A stretch of 64,000 nt of DNA from Lucinisca nassula (GCA_963580285.1 OY757020.1:104349497-104413496), one strand, 5' to 3'. Counted from the first letter of the stretch, positions 52,707-63,663 are shown. Numbers and translations: made by a program. Notes: generated from the sequence alone by a model not told the origin.

Positions 52707-53020
52707 TAGGTTTACAGGTCCCTGTAAAGAACACCCCTCTTAACCCCAGTTTATATGGAGGTTGTTGGTAGTCGTTAAAACCGCCCCAACGAGGCGGTTC
52801 TAACGAGCACCAACAATCTATGTTCTTTCTTTTCTTTCTTTCTTCCGGTTTCGCCTTAACCCAAGCAGGGGACACAGACGGTATATATTACATACACTCC
52901 ATGTTGAGGCGGTTCTAACGAGCACCAACAATCCACATTGAGGGGGTTCTAAAGAGCACCAACGATCTGTTTGGACAAGAAATAAGAAAGAAAAAATAGT
53001 TTTTTTATCTAAAAATACTA
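52707..53020. repeat. HP-B element with three tandem half-cores
   Basis: One full core (about 52752-52818) is followed by isolated right arms GAGGCGGTTCTAACGAGCAC at about 52906 and GAGGGGGTTCTAAAGAGCAC at about 52942, separated by unrelated CTTTCTTTC-rich sequence. Confidence 0.65.
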
Positions 53021-53089
53021 GTTATAGATTTAAGAAAGACGCCATTTCGGCGCAAGATCAGTATATTTGCCATATTCAATGATCAAAGT

Positions 53090-53625
53090 TTTCATCGCGA
53101 AAGCATACCTTTGTAAGGTTGACCCCATTGAACCCCACTTTCATACTTTTTTTCCTTTTTTTTCTGCTAGAAATTTAGATTGTGGTACTCGTTAGAACCG
53201 CCTCGATTAGATTGTGGTACTCTATAGAACCGCCGCATGGTGGCGGTTCTAACAAGTACACACAATCTATATTTTGAGCAGAAATAAGAAAAATATCACA
53301 ATCAAATATGTCCTATAAAAGGGTTATCCTTTGGAAGCAAAGAATACACCACAGAACTGGAAGATATGAAGTGTACATGTTTTCTGTGCCAGACAAGCTT
53401 GTTTCGGCCAATTAGGCCTCATCAGTGACACGCAGATATTTTCAAAATTCTACAATGGAATCAATGATTCCAAAGGACAAGAAAATATAAACTACACTAT
53501 GATGTAGGGCAGGGAGACTTTTTACGGCCGTCACACATTTCTAGACATTCATCTTCAAATTTTCATTTTTTTCGGAGGTAAAGTTTACAATGAATTTGTA
53601 TAGGCGTGTTTTCATAATGGGGTTA
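53090..53625. repeat. HP-A element, interrupted by repeat L
   Basis: Core partly duplicated (ATTAGATTGTGGTACTC.. twice, 53177 and 53207), perfect tip CCGCCGCATGGTGGCGG. Resumes after the insert with TCATCTTCAAATTTTCAT and ends ATAGGCGTGTTTTCATAATG. Confidence 0.75.
53302..53547. repeat. Repeat L inserted in HP-A
   Basis: Contains CAAGCTTGTTTCGGCCAATTAGGCCTCATCAG and AATGATTCCAAAGG..CACTATGATG. The last part matches 18879-18945. Confidence 0.55.
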
Positions 53626-53710
53626 GTTATCGTAATGAGAATATTCGCCATATTTAATGATAAAATTTTTAACGATCATCGTTAGTTTTGAACAACAGGC
53701 CCCTGGTAAC

Positions 53711-53975
53711 ATCACGTGAACAAATCTTGAAATGAGCGCACCTCTAAACCCCACTTTATATAGAGAAAACTGGGGTTTAGGGGGTAAACATCATTTTTCT
53801 TATTTCTGCGCCAAGACATAGGATGTGGGTACTCGTTAGAACCGCCTCAATGAGGCGGTTCTAACGAGCACCCACGACCTATGTATGCAGTTTTAGTAAG
53901 AAAAATATCCCAAATTTTCATCAGAAAAGCAGCCATTAATTGCCCAAAGTCAGACTACCCGTCTGATCGTAATGA
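53711..53975. repeat. HP-B element, near-complete
   Basis: ATCACGTGAACAAATC end, small hairpin, perfect tip CCGCCTCAATGAGGCGG (about 53850), TACTCG/CGAGCAC asymmetry, GTCTGATCGTAATG end. It begins 3-4 bases from the end of host repeat I. Confidence 0.85.
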
Positions 53976-54037
53976 GTTCAATGAAATTGAAGTATCTCGA
54001 ATACGGATGTCTCATTAAGCTTGGTTATTTCGAACAC

Positions 54038-54148
54038 GCGAGTGTTTGAATTTTACGTCTGATCAACAGCTGAGGTCATACAGAGGTGGGACCTCCGTTT
54101 ACAGACTCATCCGAATGTCTGGGGGAAGCCCGGGATCGATCCTGCTAG
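54038..54148 (-). repeat. SINE S1, head truncated
   Basis: GTGTTTGAATTTTACGTCTG to CCCGGGATCGATCCTGCTAG; the A-box part is absent. Confidence 0.75.
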
Positions 54149-54261
54149 GCTGCATAGTGCTGCAGGCAGTACGCATTTATGAAATTCCAGGTGTCGCTTG
54201 TCACTCATGGTCAGAACACATATTCATACAGAATCGGAACCATTAAAGCAACAGTCAGATT

Positions 54262-54460
54262 GGGATGTAGCCCGGTAAGGGTAGAGGGGGGGGGGTCTTA
54301 TATCTTCTTTTTTTACACTTCCATTCGGTTTCCTCTTTCTCCTCTGACCCTCACATTATCTCTTCTACTATCTCTTCTATTTGCTTTCTCTATGTCTCTG
54401 GGAGACGACACAAAATCATCCACAAGGATTGTGTCGTTAAACCCAAAACAATCAATATAG
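54262..54460 (+). repeat. SINE S5
   Basis: TAGCCCGGTAAGGGTAGAGG, pyrimidine-rich stretch, GACGACACAAAATCATCCAC, TGTCGTTAAACCCAAAAC. Confidence 0.65.
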
Positions 54461-54548
54461 TTCGAATCTCATCGTAGCCACCGACTTTTAGCTATGTTTC
54501 ATTTCTTTGTTGCGACCCTCATGCCAAGTGGAAAATTCTATTTGATAT

Positions 54549-54670
54549 TTTATCATACGACATCAGGTTTGAGAATGTAATAACGTCATTTATCATATGA
54601 CATCACGTCTGAGAATGTAAAAACGTCATTTATGATACGAAGTTGCGTCCGAGAATGTAACAACGCCATG
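54549..54670 (+). repeat. 40-bp tandem repeat, three units
   Basis: TTTATCATACGACATCAGGTT-type units begin at about 54550, 54590 and 54630, each containing GAGAATGTAANAACGTCAT. A single diverged unit lies at 737-775. Confidence 0.75.
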
Positions 54671-54794
54671 TAATAAATTTCGTAATCCACTCGTTTGATT
54701 AAATATGCAAATTAGTTAGATAAGCCCCACGACGTCCTAAACCATGTCGCGTTTTCTAATGGCGGAATATTGATATTTTTTTGTAAAAATAAAA

Positions 54795-54945
54795 TACGCT
54801 CGTACGTTTTGAATGTCATATGACAAATAGAATCTTGCATTCGTACTCATGTATTATTAAACTCGTTGAGAAAAAGGCATACATTGCTTGGCTCATTATC
54901 CCTTTTCCCCAACTCGTTTAATAAATTTAACATTTATACAATTTT
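54795..54945. repeat. AT-rich foldback repeat (family M), copy 2
   Basis: TGTCATATGACAAATAGAATC, ATTATTAAACTCGTTGAG and the inverse CAACTCGTTTAATAAAT. Matches the first 140 bases of the window. Confidence 0.65.
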
Positions 54946-55234
54946 ACATGAACACTCAGTGTTTTAATATGCTTAAAACTGACTAATAAAATTGACTATA
55001 TTTTTTATCAAACTGACTAGTTTTTCGTAAAGATTGTTTGCTTTTGATATTGTAGTTCAAGTGTAAATATTTACAATGTTGTCATCTTAAGGAGCATAGG
55101 TATACTTTACGTATTACGGGCATAAAATGTGACAATTTTCCCGTCCTCCGATGTGATTACCTTTTAACATGAGGTCGAAATTGGTCTAAAATTCTGAAAG
55201 AAGCTTCCCCTCAGGATGAAAACATGCCATCAGG

Positions 55235-55495
55235 TTTACACCCCTCACTAAACCCCACTTAATATAGGGACAACTGGGGTTTACGGGGGTATACATTATT
55301 TTTCTTATTTCTGCCCCCAAGACATAGGTTGTGGGTACTCGTTAGAACCGCTCAATGAGGCGGTTTTAACGAGCATCAACAACCTATGTTTGCAGTAGGA
55401 ATAAGAAAAAATATCACGGATTTTCAGGAGAAAAGTAGCTATTTTCGAGATGTGAAAAAAATGTACTATGTTGCACGGTTGCGTTATCATGAAGC
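55235..55495. repeat. HP-B element
   Basis: Small hairpin AACCCCACTTAATATAGG.., core GGGTACTCGTTAGAACCG with tip CTCAATGAG, GTTGCACGGTTGCGTTATCA end. Confidence 0.8.
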
Positions 55496-55591
55496 AGCCA
55501 AAGCTACGATTAAAAACATAAACAAAAGAAACAAACAAGACTAGAAGTGCGTTCTCAGGACACGGATGCCCCCGCCTGAAAATATGTTGAT

Positions 55592-55748
55592 GTTAGTGAG
55601 TTTTAGTTTTGACGTCCCACCAACAGCTAAGGTTGTACGGAGACGGGACCTCGGTTTAAAGACTCGAAAGTCTAGAGAAGCCCGGGATCGATCCTGCCAT
55701 CCCTGGTTTACAAGGCGAGTAGCATAACCACTGCGCCACAGGGGCTTC
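55592..55748 (-). repeat. SINE S1, near full length
   Basis: GTTAGTGAGTTTTAG to the inverse tRNA-like head ACCACTGCGCCACAGGGGCTTCT. A six-base deletion in the body (GACTCGAAAGTC). Confidence 0.85.
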
Positions 55749-55826
55749 TGTGTTGGTGTAAGTATTTGACCTTCGACGGCTAGGTATGACCTTGACCTTG
55801 GTCTTATGCATGACACAAGATGGTCA

Positions 55827-57648
55827 TTATGGTATTATTAAGGCAAAAATTATCCAACTTTGACTGGGACTGCCTAAGGGAGGGAACACTAGATGAAGCC
55901 TGTGCTAAATTCAATAATATCTTTCTAGAATATGTCAATTCTTGCATTCCTTCAAAAAATGTCCTTATTAGACCTGATGACAAACCATGGTATGATTCAG
56001 AAATAAGAAGAATGTCTAAAAAAAGAAATAGATTAAAAAGCAAATTTAACCGAACAGGCAGTCCAAATCTCTTAAGAAAGTATAAAGCACTTCGAAACAA
56101 AGTCAATAACCTGAAACGGCATGCAAAAGAACAACTCTACAATAATTTGGAATTTTCTCTATCTGACTTTCATACAAATGACAAAAAAAAAATTGGAAGG
56201 TTATACGACACTTTGTTAAGAGTAATTCTAGTTCTTCTACAATTCCGCCTCTAAATTCTTTCTCTGTTACTGGCCAAAATGACTTTTGCTTTTCATCTGA
56301 AGAAAAAGCAGAGCTTTTGAACAAGTATTTTACCTCTATATCTACTATTAATGATGAAAATACGGCTTTGCCACCCCTTGAATATAAATGCCAAAATAGA
56401 TTGTCTACTATATTATGCACTCCTGAAGAAATTACATCTCTTATCGGAATTCTGAATCCAAATAAGGCAACGGGACCAGACGGTATAAGCAATAAAATGC
56501 TTAAAGCGGTAGCAGCTGAAATATCTATACCCTTAAATATTCTTTTCAATAGATCTTTCAGAGAAGGCAAATTTGCTGAGATTTATAAATACTCCAATGT
56601 TATACCGTTACCCAAAAAAGGAGATAACTCTGATCCTTCTAACTTTAGGCCTGTATCTCTTTTAAGCAATATAGGACTGCCATAAAATTTGTATAGGAAC
56701 AAACACCTCGGCTTAACTTTCAGTAACAATGGGCAATGGCATAATCACATTGATAATATTATCAGCAGCGCATCGAAAATTATCGGCATAATGAGAAAAC
56801 TCAAGTTTTCTTTCACCCGTCTTGCATTGAACCAAATTTATTTATCTTATTTATTGCCGGTAATGGAATACTCATGTGTTGTATGGGATGGTTGTTCAGC
56901 TCAAGATTGTAATTCTCTGCAAAAAATACAAAATGAGGCCGCACGTATTGTTACTGGCTTGACCAGATCTGTTTCTCTTGTAAACCTCTATAGGGAATGT
57001 GGCTGGGTGACATTGGCAGAAAGGCGCATGCAGCAAAAACTTACCTTTATGTACAAGTCTGTAAATGGCCTAGTTCCTACTTATATATCAGATTTAGTTC
57101 CACCGTCAGTTAGAGAACTTAAAACATATGCTTTAAGAAACCAAAACGATATAACAGTCCCTTTCTGTAGAACTGAGATCTCACGAAAATCATGTATTCC
57201 GTCTTCCATAGCATAGTGGAATTCTCAAAGTATCGATCTACGTAACTCTTCGCCTCTTGCAAGTTTCAAATACCAGTTGAAAAAACAGCAAAACGCTCCA
57301 AAAGTTCCATCTTACTATAATGTAGGCAACCGTTATCTTTCAGTTTTACATGCAAGAATTAGAAACTTTTGCAGCAACTTAAATTCTGATCTTTACGCAA
57401 ATCACCTGTTGCCCAATCCTTGTTGTAGTTGCTCCAATGACATTGAGGATGCTGAACACTACTTTTTCATATGTTCAAAATATACTAATGAAAGAGTTAC
57501 ACTCTTCCGATCTACTAGACATCTCCATCCATTAAATCTTCATGTTCTTTTGGTGGGTGACGATAATTTATCATTAGAAGATAATATCACTCTCTTTACT
57601 GCTGTACAGGCATTTATTAAAGGTACAAAGAGATTCATTAGTAATTAA
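55827..57648 (+). pseudogene. LINE endonuclease-RT polyprotein remnant, catalytic core deleted
   Basis: From 55827: FDWDCLREG, CIPSKNVLIRPDDKPWYDSE (endonuclease-RT linker). Frameshift at about 56190. RT start LIGILNPNKATGPDGISNKM and VIPLPKKGDNSDPSNFRPVS to about 56680. A stop and a jump (about 56685) lead to the post-catalytic part: HLGLTFSNNGQWHNHI, NQIYLSYLLPVMEYSCVVWD, IQNEAARIVTGLTRSV, and after a TAG at 57214, the C-terminal CCSCSNDIEDAEHYFFICSK zinc-knuckle-like motif. RT motifs A, B and the YADD box are missing. Different family from LINE-1. Confidence 0.9.
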
Positions 57649-57929
57649 GCCTTGCTCGCACACAGCCAGCCTGACATCACTTTATACTTTTATTTTATAT
57701 ACCTTCTTATTCTGCTAATTTACATTATTTTGCCATCATGTTTTTTTTTTTTTTTTGTTTGTTTTGTTTTGTTTTGTTTTTCATGTACTTAAATGCTCAA
57801 TGGTTTGCCATTACCACATGTATGCATATTGTTGTAAACATCTGTAGGGGGAGGGCCGTAACTAATGTTGGTAGAACTTGTGGCCCAACCCCTTTGCTTG
57901 AAATACGCTATAAAATATGTTTATACTAT
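55827..57929 (+). mobile_element. LINE-2: truncated CR1/jockey-like non-LTR retrotransposon
   Basis: Bounded by a 12-base target duplication ACAAGATGGTCA (55815-55826 and 57930-57941). It carries a 5'-truncated coding region to 57648 and a T-rich 3' UTR of about 280 bp with no clear simple-repeat tail. Insertion was into repeat O. Confidence 0.85.
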
Positions 57930-57991
57930 ACAAGATGGTCAACATTTCTACCAAGTAATTTCCAGATCCATTAAGAATAACCGGACACAAG

Positions 57992-60320
57992 AACAAGAGG
58001 GCCATGATGGCCCTGGGTCGCTCACCTGAGTCCAAGATAATTCATAGCTTATGAAAAGCAAGTCCCAAGGCCGAGGTCATTCTTTCTTGGTCACAGGTCA
58101 AGATCATAAGTTTAAAATTTTGTATGAGTGGGAGGCCCTAGTCACAAGGAGCTATATACACGCAAATTATGAAGGCTCTGTCCCAAACAGTTCTATTGAA
58201 TGTCACGGTTCAAGGTCAAGGTCACAATTTTTGTATGAGTGGGAAGCCCTTGTCATAAGAACCTTTCATTCCAAATATGAAGGCTCTATCTCAAACCATT
58301 CAAAACAATGACAAAGAAGGTCACCAGTAAAAGTCACGGGTCAGAATTTTGTATCATTTTGTTTGTTTGATTTTAGGTTTTACGTCCCAGTCAACACTGT
58401 AAAGGTCATTTTGGAGACGTTGTTTCCGATTTTGTGGGACTTTGAATCGACATTGAGATGAAATGACATCTAAAGCCCTGCCGCCCAAAGAAATTAATAG
58501 GGTTTATAAGCATGGACATTCCGACTCGCACCACTTTGCCTGAGCAGGCTTAGATCCGCTGAGCGGTTTACCAGTATTCGTGTGCGGGTCGGTTTCAGCT
58601 CTGCGTGGAAGCATCATGCAACCCAACTATTTCTTCAAGCCCCGATGGTCGGGGACCGAGAATGAAAATTATGAAAGCTCTTTCTCATAAGGTTTAAAAG
58701 TTAGGCTAAAGCAAGTCGCATATCAAGGTCAAGGTCAAAATTTTTGTATGGGTGGGAAGCTCTTGACACAAAGAATCTACATGCTAAATAAATACACTCT
58801 TAACTCATACAGTTCAAAAGTCATGAAAATGAGTGGTAAACCCATGTCACAAGAAACCTACATACCAAATATGAAGGCTCTACCTCAAAGAGCTCAAACG
58901 TTATGATAAAGTAGGTCACAGGTCACTTATTGTATGAGTGGGAAATCCTTGTCTCAAGAAATCTACATGCCAACTATGAAGGCTCTATCTCAGTTTTCAA
59001 AAGTAATAATAAGTAGGTCACAATTTAAGGTCACAGGTCAAAAAGGTTTTTGTATGAGTCGAAAATCCTTGTCGCAAGAAACCTACATAATAAATATTAA
59101 GGATCTACCTTACACCGTTCAAAAGTGATGACCAATGATATTTTTTTTCTTCTTTTAACGAAGGTCAAGGTCACAGGTCAAAAATTCATTTTTTTGCATG
59201 ATTGTGAACCTCTTGTCACAAGGAACCTACATGCCAAATATGGTTTAAAAGTTATGACCAACGTTAAAGTTGTCCGCATACAAACTATCGCTATCGGGCA
59301 CATAAAAGGCATTTTCAGCAATCAATGGGACTCTCTGATGCATAAGCCCAAACGGCCAATTTTCAGATTCATCAAAGGTTTTATCCTTGACTTACTAAAA
59401 AGTAAGTTTCAAGAAGATCCAAACAAAACTGAAGGGGCTAAGGTGGGGACAAGATGAAAAAGATATTTTCAGCAATCAAGGGGACATAACTCTATGATTA
59501 ATTTGGCGATTTTGCCAGTTTTCAAACTTGACTGAACTTTAATCCTGATCCAAATTGCCAGCGAGTTTCAAAACTGAAAGGGGTTACAAGATCGAATATA
59601 TGCGTTTTCAGCAATTAAGGGGACATAACTCTACAGTTAATAGGCCGACTTTGCCAGTTTTCGAACTCATCAGAGCTTGTCGCCCTAGCCTAATTATGAC
59701 CAAGTTTCAAGAAGATCCAATTTAAAATGAAGGGGCTACTGTGGTGACAAGGTCAAAAATAGGCATTTTCAGCAATAAAGGGGACATAAATCTATGGTTA
59801 ATGAGCTGACTTCGCCAGTTATACTCAACCAAGTTTTTATCCTAATCCTATTTATTTATACGTTTCAAGAAGATCCGAACAAAACCTAAGAGGCTACAGT
59901 GGTGACAATGCCAAAATACACATTTTCAGCAATCAAGGGGACATAACTGTATGATTGTTTGGCCGACTTTGCCAATTTTCGAACCGAGCTCATCCGAGCT
60001 TTTACCCCAAGCCTACTTATGTGTAAGTTTCAGAAGGATTAGATCAAAACTGAAGGCGTTGCAGCAGGGACAAGCTTTTCCTCATTGTAAGTCTATGGGA
60101 CCTTGCGGTTGCCATGGAAGCCAAAGTTTTCATTCAATTTCGATAAAAAAAGCCTATCATCATTTCCCAACCAGAGGCATGCTACAAATGAGAAATGATT
60201 GAGATCAGCCAGCCGGTTGTAGAGATATAACTGGTCAAAGGTGGTGACGGACGGGCGGACGACGGATGCCTTCCTACACTATAAACTCACCTTGTGAGCC
60301 TTCGGCTCAGGTGAGCTAAA
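57992..60320 (+). mobile_element. Helentron-like non-autonomous element 3 with tandem core
   Basis: Left end AACAAGAGGGCCATGATGGC (hairpin GGGCCAT/ATGGCCC) then TCGCTCACCTGAG. Right end GAGCCTTCGGCTC hairpin then AGGTGAGCTAAAA. CTCACCTGAG and CTCAGGTGAG are subterminal inverted repeats. Inside are about five diverged units with TATGAGTGGGAAGCCC and ACATGCCAAATATGAAGG (58110-59240), then five of about 155 bp with TTTTCAGCAATCAAGGGGAC (59311-60060). Confidence 0.7.
58358..58658 (-). repeat. SINE S3, full length, nested in Helentron-like element 3
   Basis: GTTTGTTTGATTTTAGG to CCCCGATGGTCGGGGACC. Confidence 0.85.
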
Positions 60321-60831
60321 AATACATTTTTCTCTACCTATGACCTCTAAGCATGACCTTGACCTTGGAGGTACCAACCTGGGTCATGGGCATAACACAT
60401 CGTCTCATAGTGGTTAACATTTCTACCGAAATCCGAATTTCAAAATTCATCCAGAAAAAATAAAGTTATTGACTGTGTTTAAGTTCTGACGGTTTCTTTA
60501 AACCTTGACCTTTAAGCACGACCATAACTTTGGAGGTACGTACCTGGGGTTTGTGTCAGACAGATCATCGCATGATGGCTCATATTTCTGCCAAGTTATT
60601 TCAAAATCCATCCAGAAACAAGAAAGTTATGGACTGTGTTTAAGTGTTGGAGACTTTTTTCGACCTTTGGCCTTTAAGTACGGCCTTGACCATGGTGTTA
60701 CGGATCTGGGTTTGACACACGACAGTCGTCACATGTTGGTTAACATTTCTGCCAAATAATTTCAAAATCCATCCAGAAATAAGAAAGATACTGACCGTGT
60801 AGGTTTCGGACTCTTTTTGACCTTTGACCTC

Positions 60832-61127
60832 ATGTTTGTTTGTTTGATTTAACGTCCCCGTCAACACTGTATAGGTCAATTTGGAGACGTTGCTTCAAAT
60901 TTTGTGGGACTTTTACCCGACATTGAGGTGAAATGACATCTCAAGCCCTGTCGCCAAATGAAACCAATAGGGTTTATAAGCATGGATGGTCCGACTCGCA
61001 CCGCTTTGCCTGGGCAGGCTTAGATACTCTAAGCGGTTTACCAGTAATCGTGTGCGGTCGGATTCAGCTCTGCGTGGAAGCATCATGCAGCCCATTTATT
61101 TCTTCAAGCCCCGACGGGCGGGGCCGA
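60832..61127 (-). repeat. SINE S3, full length, nested in repeat O
   Basis: TGTTTGTTTGTTTGATTTAA to CCCCGACGGGCGGGGCC. Repeat O resumes directly (TTTGACCTCTAAGTACGACC). Confidence 0.85.
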
Positions 61128-61414
61128 TCCTTTGACCTCTAAGTACGACCTAGACCTTGGAGGTACGGACCTGGGTTTTGTGCGCGACACATGGTCTCAT
61201 GATAGTTAATATTTCTGCTACGTAATTTCAAAATCCATACAGAAATAAGAAAGTTATTGACTGCGTTTAAGTTTCGGCCGGACGAACGGACGGGGGCAAC
61301 GCTACATTCCCTTCCACCAACATGAAAAAAAAAATAAATAAATAAAAAAAAAATACAATTACTGTAGTTCGAGGATAAATAGAATGTGACGTCAAAGATT
61401 ATACCACCATAGAT

Positions 61415-61576
61415 AGAGTAAGTGGTTGAGTTTTAAGTCCCACCAACAGCTAAGGTCATACGGAGACGGGATCTCGGTTTAAAGACTCATCCGAAAGTTT
61501 GGAGAAGCCCGGGATCGATCCTGCGACCCCTGGTTTACAAAGCGAGTAGCGTAACCATTACACCACGGAGGCTTCT
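61415..61576 (-). repeat. SINE S1, full length
   Basis: Tail AAGTGGTTGAGTTTTAAG to inverse head TAACCATTACACCACGGAGG. ATACCA-type repeats flank both ends. Confidence 0.85.
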
Positions 61577-62227
61577 ACCATAGGGAGGCAGGACAGGTTA
61601 TACCGTTATAATTTTTTTTACCGCAGCCTCTTTACCTTTGACAACAGCGGGCTATGCAACAACATTTAGTCTTTCAAAACGCAGTGAGACGTGACTGCAC
61701 TTTTAATTTTGGACGAGTGTGTGTTTTAGGTAAGTCGCCTTCATTTGGGATTTTACATTGGCGCGATAAAGTTTTACTGAGTTTCGTACTGCATCATATC
61801 ATCCACTTGGGAACGAATTGTACATAATGGCATTATCAAAAAACATGGAATAGTCTTGTCACGCTTGATCGTTGAACTCTCAAAGGTCGTTGATAAACTA
61901 TACAAAAGCATCAGAACACAAGAAAATAACACAGAAATCCTGGGTTACCGAACAACAAACAGCAAAATTCACGTGGCGATCTGAAGAAAGGTACAAACTC
62001 GTATCACATGGATTTGTTGCTTGTGTTAGGCTGATTACAAGCCCAATTGGGTAAATCTTAAAACTTTCATTACTAGTTCTTCGTAATTTTATTTCCTGAC
62101 TATCACTTCCATCCAGCACCAAGCGGACGCACAGCATTGCAGCTCGTCGCCTGGTACGCAACCGTTATGGCCTAAAAAATTCAAGAGTGCTTCAGCACGA
62201 GTGCATAGCTAAGGGGGCTACAAATAT
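61577..62227. other. Unique-looking sequence, no gene recognised
   Basis: Frames at 61872-62054 (+) and 61898-62161 (-) have no recognisable domain. No repeats are seen. Confidence 0.4.
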
Positions 62228-62529
62228 GTTTGTTTGTATTGGAGTTTAACGGCCCAGTCAACACTATTTAGGTCATTTTTGAGCCGGTCAGTTTACCTAT
62301 CAACACTTTCCTGGGCAGGCTTATACGTAAGGGGTTAACCAGTAGTGCACATTATTTCGCCTGAAACTGACAACTGCCCTTCTTGAATCAGCGGAAGGGA
62401 GAGAATGACCATAGAAAAGATTTCATGATCAATCTCCACGAAACAATGTTGCCGACCCCGGCGGGAGTCGAACCCGCCACCTCCTGATCACCAGTCAGAC
62501 GCGCATCCGACTGAGCCACCGAGGCCGGC
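62228..62529 (-). repeat. SINE S2, full length
   Basis: TTTGTTTGTATTGGAGTTTA to head inverse GCATCCGACTGAGCCACCGA. GCTACAAAT and GCTACACAT at the borders look like the target duplication. Confidence 0.9.
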
Positions 62530-63052
62530 GCTACACATTTGGTGTCAGGAGAACTGGGATAAAATTTCAAGCTGCTTCATCCTCTACTTGTCTTCTGGTA
62601 TAGATTGCAGAGCAAAGACTAAAGCCAAATGTAAAAATAAATGTTAGCTGTAATAAAAGCATGTGCATTTGAGCATATGATTATCAATCATTCCAGAAAA
62701 GCACCAGTTATGTCAGTACGGGAGAGTTTGTCAAGCACAGTCAGTTGCCTGTTCACAAAAGCTTGTTAGACCTCCCATTGAGAAAATTTGGTACGATTTT
62801 GTCAAGGGCCATCAAATTATGGTATTATATTGCAAAGGCTGAGATTCATAATGAAACACAAACACACATACATATAATATTTTAGTGGCATGTAAAGTCA
62901 TAAACTGTTGAAAATAGCTAGCATCGGTGCGTAATAGAAGCTGAGCACTCTGTTTTTAATAAAACGTTCTAGCATAACACTTCAAAACTGGGTCACTGAA
63001 TTACAAGTTTATGTCTGATTTGTGCAAGGTTCCATTTTCACAGCGATCTTGT
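62530..63052. other. Unique-looking sequence, no gene recognised
   Basis: AT-rich without long frames or recognised repeats. Confidence 0.4.
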
Positions 63053-63066
63053 CTCTTCAACATCAT

Positions 63067-63234
63067 AGAAGCCTCCGTGGTGCAGTGGTTACGCTACTCG
63101 CCTTGTAAACCAGGGATCGCAGGATCGATCCCGGGCTTCTCCAGACTTTCGGATTAGTCTTTAAACCGAGGTCCCGTCTCCGTATGACCTTAGCTGTTGG
63201 TGGGACGTAAAACTAAAACTCACTCACTCACTCA
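63067..63234 (+). repeat. SINE S1, full length
   Basis: tRNA-like head AGAAGCCTCCGTGGTGCAG, B-box region GGATCGATCCCGGG, body and (ACTC)n tail. 14-base target duplication CTCTTCAACATCAT at 63053-63066 and 63235-63248. Confidence 0.9.
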
Positions 63235-63287
63235 CTCTTCAACATCATCTATCTCCTACACCCATTATTGGCTTGTGGCTTGAGAAT

Positions 63288-63523
63288 GTTTTTTTGGGGG
63301 TTTTGGTTTTAAGGCCCTATCAAGATTATTTCACTCATATCGAGCCGATCGTTAATCAGAGGCGGGCGAAAACCGGAGTACCCGAAAAAAAAAAACAACA
63401 CCTGACCTAACGTTGCAGAACTTGACGTCTCACATGTGACCCGAGCGAGGCTCGAACCACAGCGGAGAGAGACCTAATGAACAAGAGTCAGCGCTCTCAA
63501 CCACTAGGCCACGGAGGCCCGTT
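63288..63523 (-). repeat. SINE S4, full length
   Basis: Inverse head GGCCTCCGTGGCCTAGTGG at about 63501-63520, B-box GGTTCGAGCCTCGCTCGGG. 12-base target duplication TGGCTTGAGAAT at 63276-63287 and 63524-63535. Confidence 0.9.
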
Positions 63524-63663
63524 TGGCTTGAGAATACACCTGCAAGTAGAGAATGGAAGTTTGTCTTTAATCTTAGTGCATGGTAGTCGGGGTATTCACA
63601 GTAAATAAATAAACTGATCAAGCAATCAGCAAATCAATCAACCAATTAATCAATAAATTAAAT

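Larger units (their letters stand above)
46865..53707. repeat. Host repeat I, copy 1, split by the mariner and later insertions
   Basis: Left end CCAGGGGCCGGTTGTTCAAAG (46865) and right end TTTTGAACAACAGGCCCCTGG (53687-53707) are inverted. Its own sequence is only about 46865-46940 plus parts of 52598-53707; the rest is inserted. A second copy at 50890-51330 provides the comparison. Confidence 0.65.
55755..61300 (+). repeat. Repeat O: about 160-bp tandem units (GACCTTTGACCT..), interrupted by LINE-2, a Helentron-like element and S3
   Basis: Units run GACCTTTGACCTCTAAGTACG, CCTTGGAGGTACGGACCTGG, GTTAACATTTCTGCCAAG, TTTCAAAATCCATCCAGAAA. They lie at about 60338, 60501 and 60661, and after S3 at 61128-61300. 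Unit fragments at 55755-55826 and 57930-57990 flank LINE-2. The interval between 57992 and 60320 is a separate insertion. Confidence 0.7.

Noticed and set aside
60933..61142. Recurrent short proteins reading MTSQALSPNETNRVYKHG
   Set aside because: They are translations of SINE S3 and appear at every copy; not genes.
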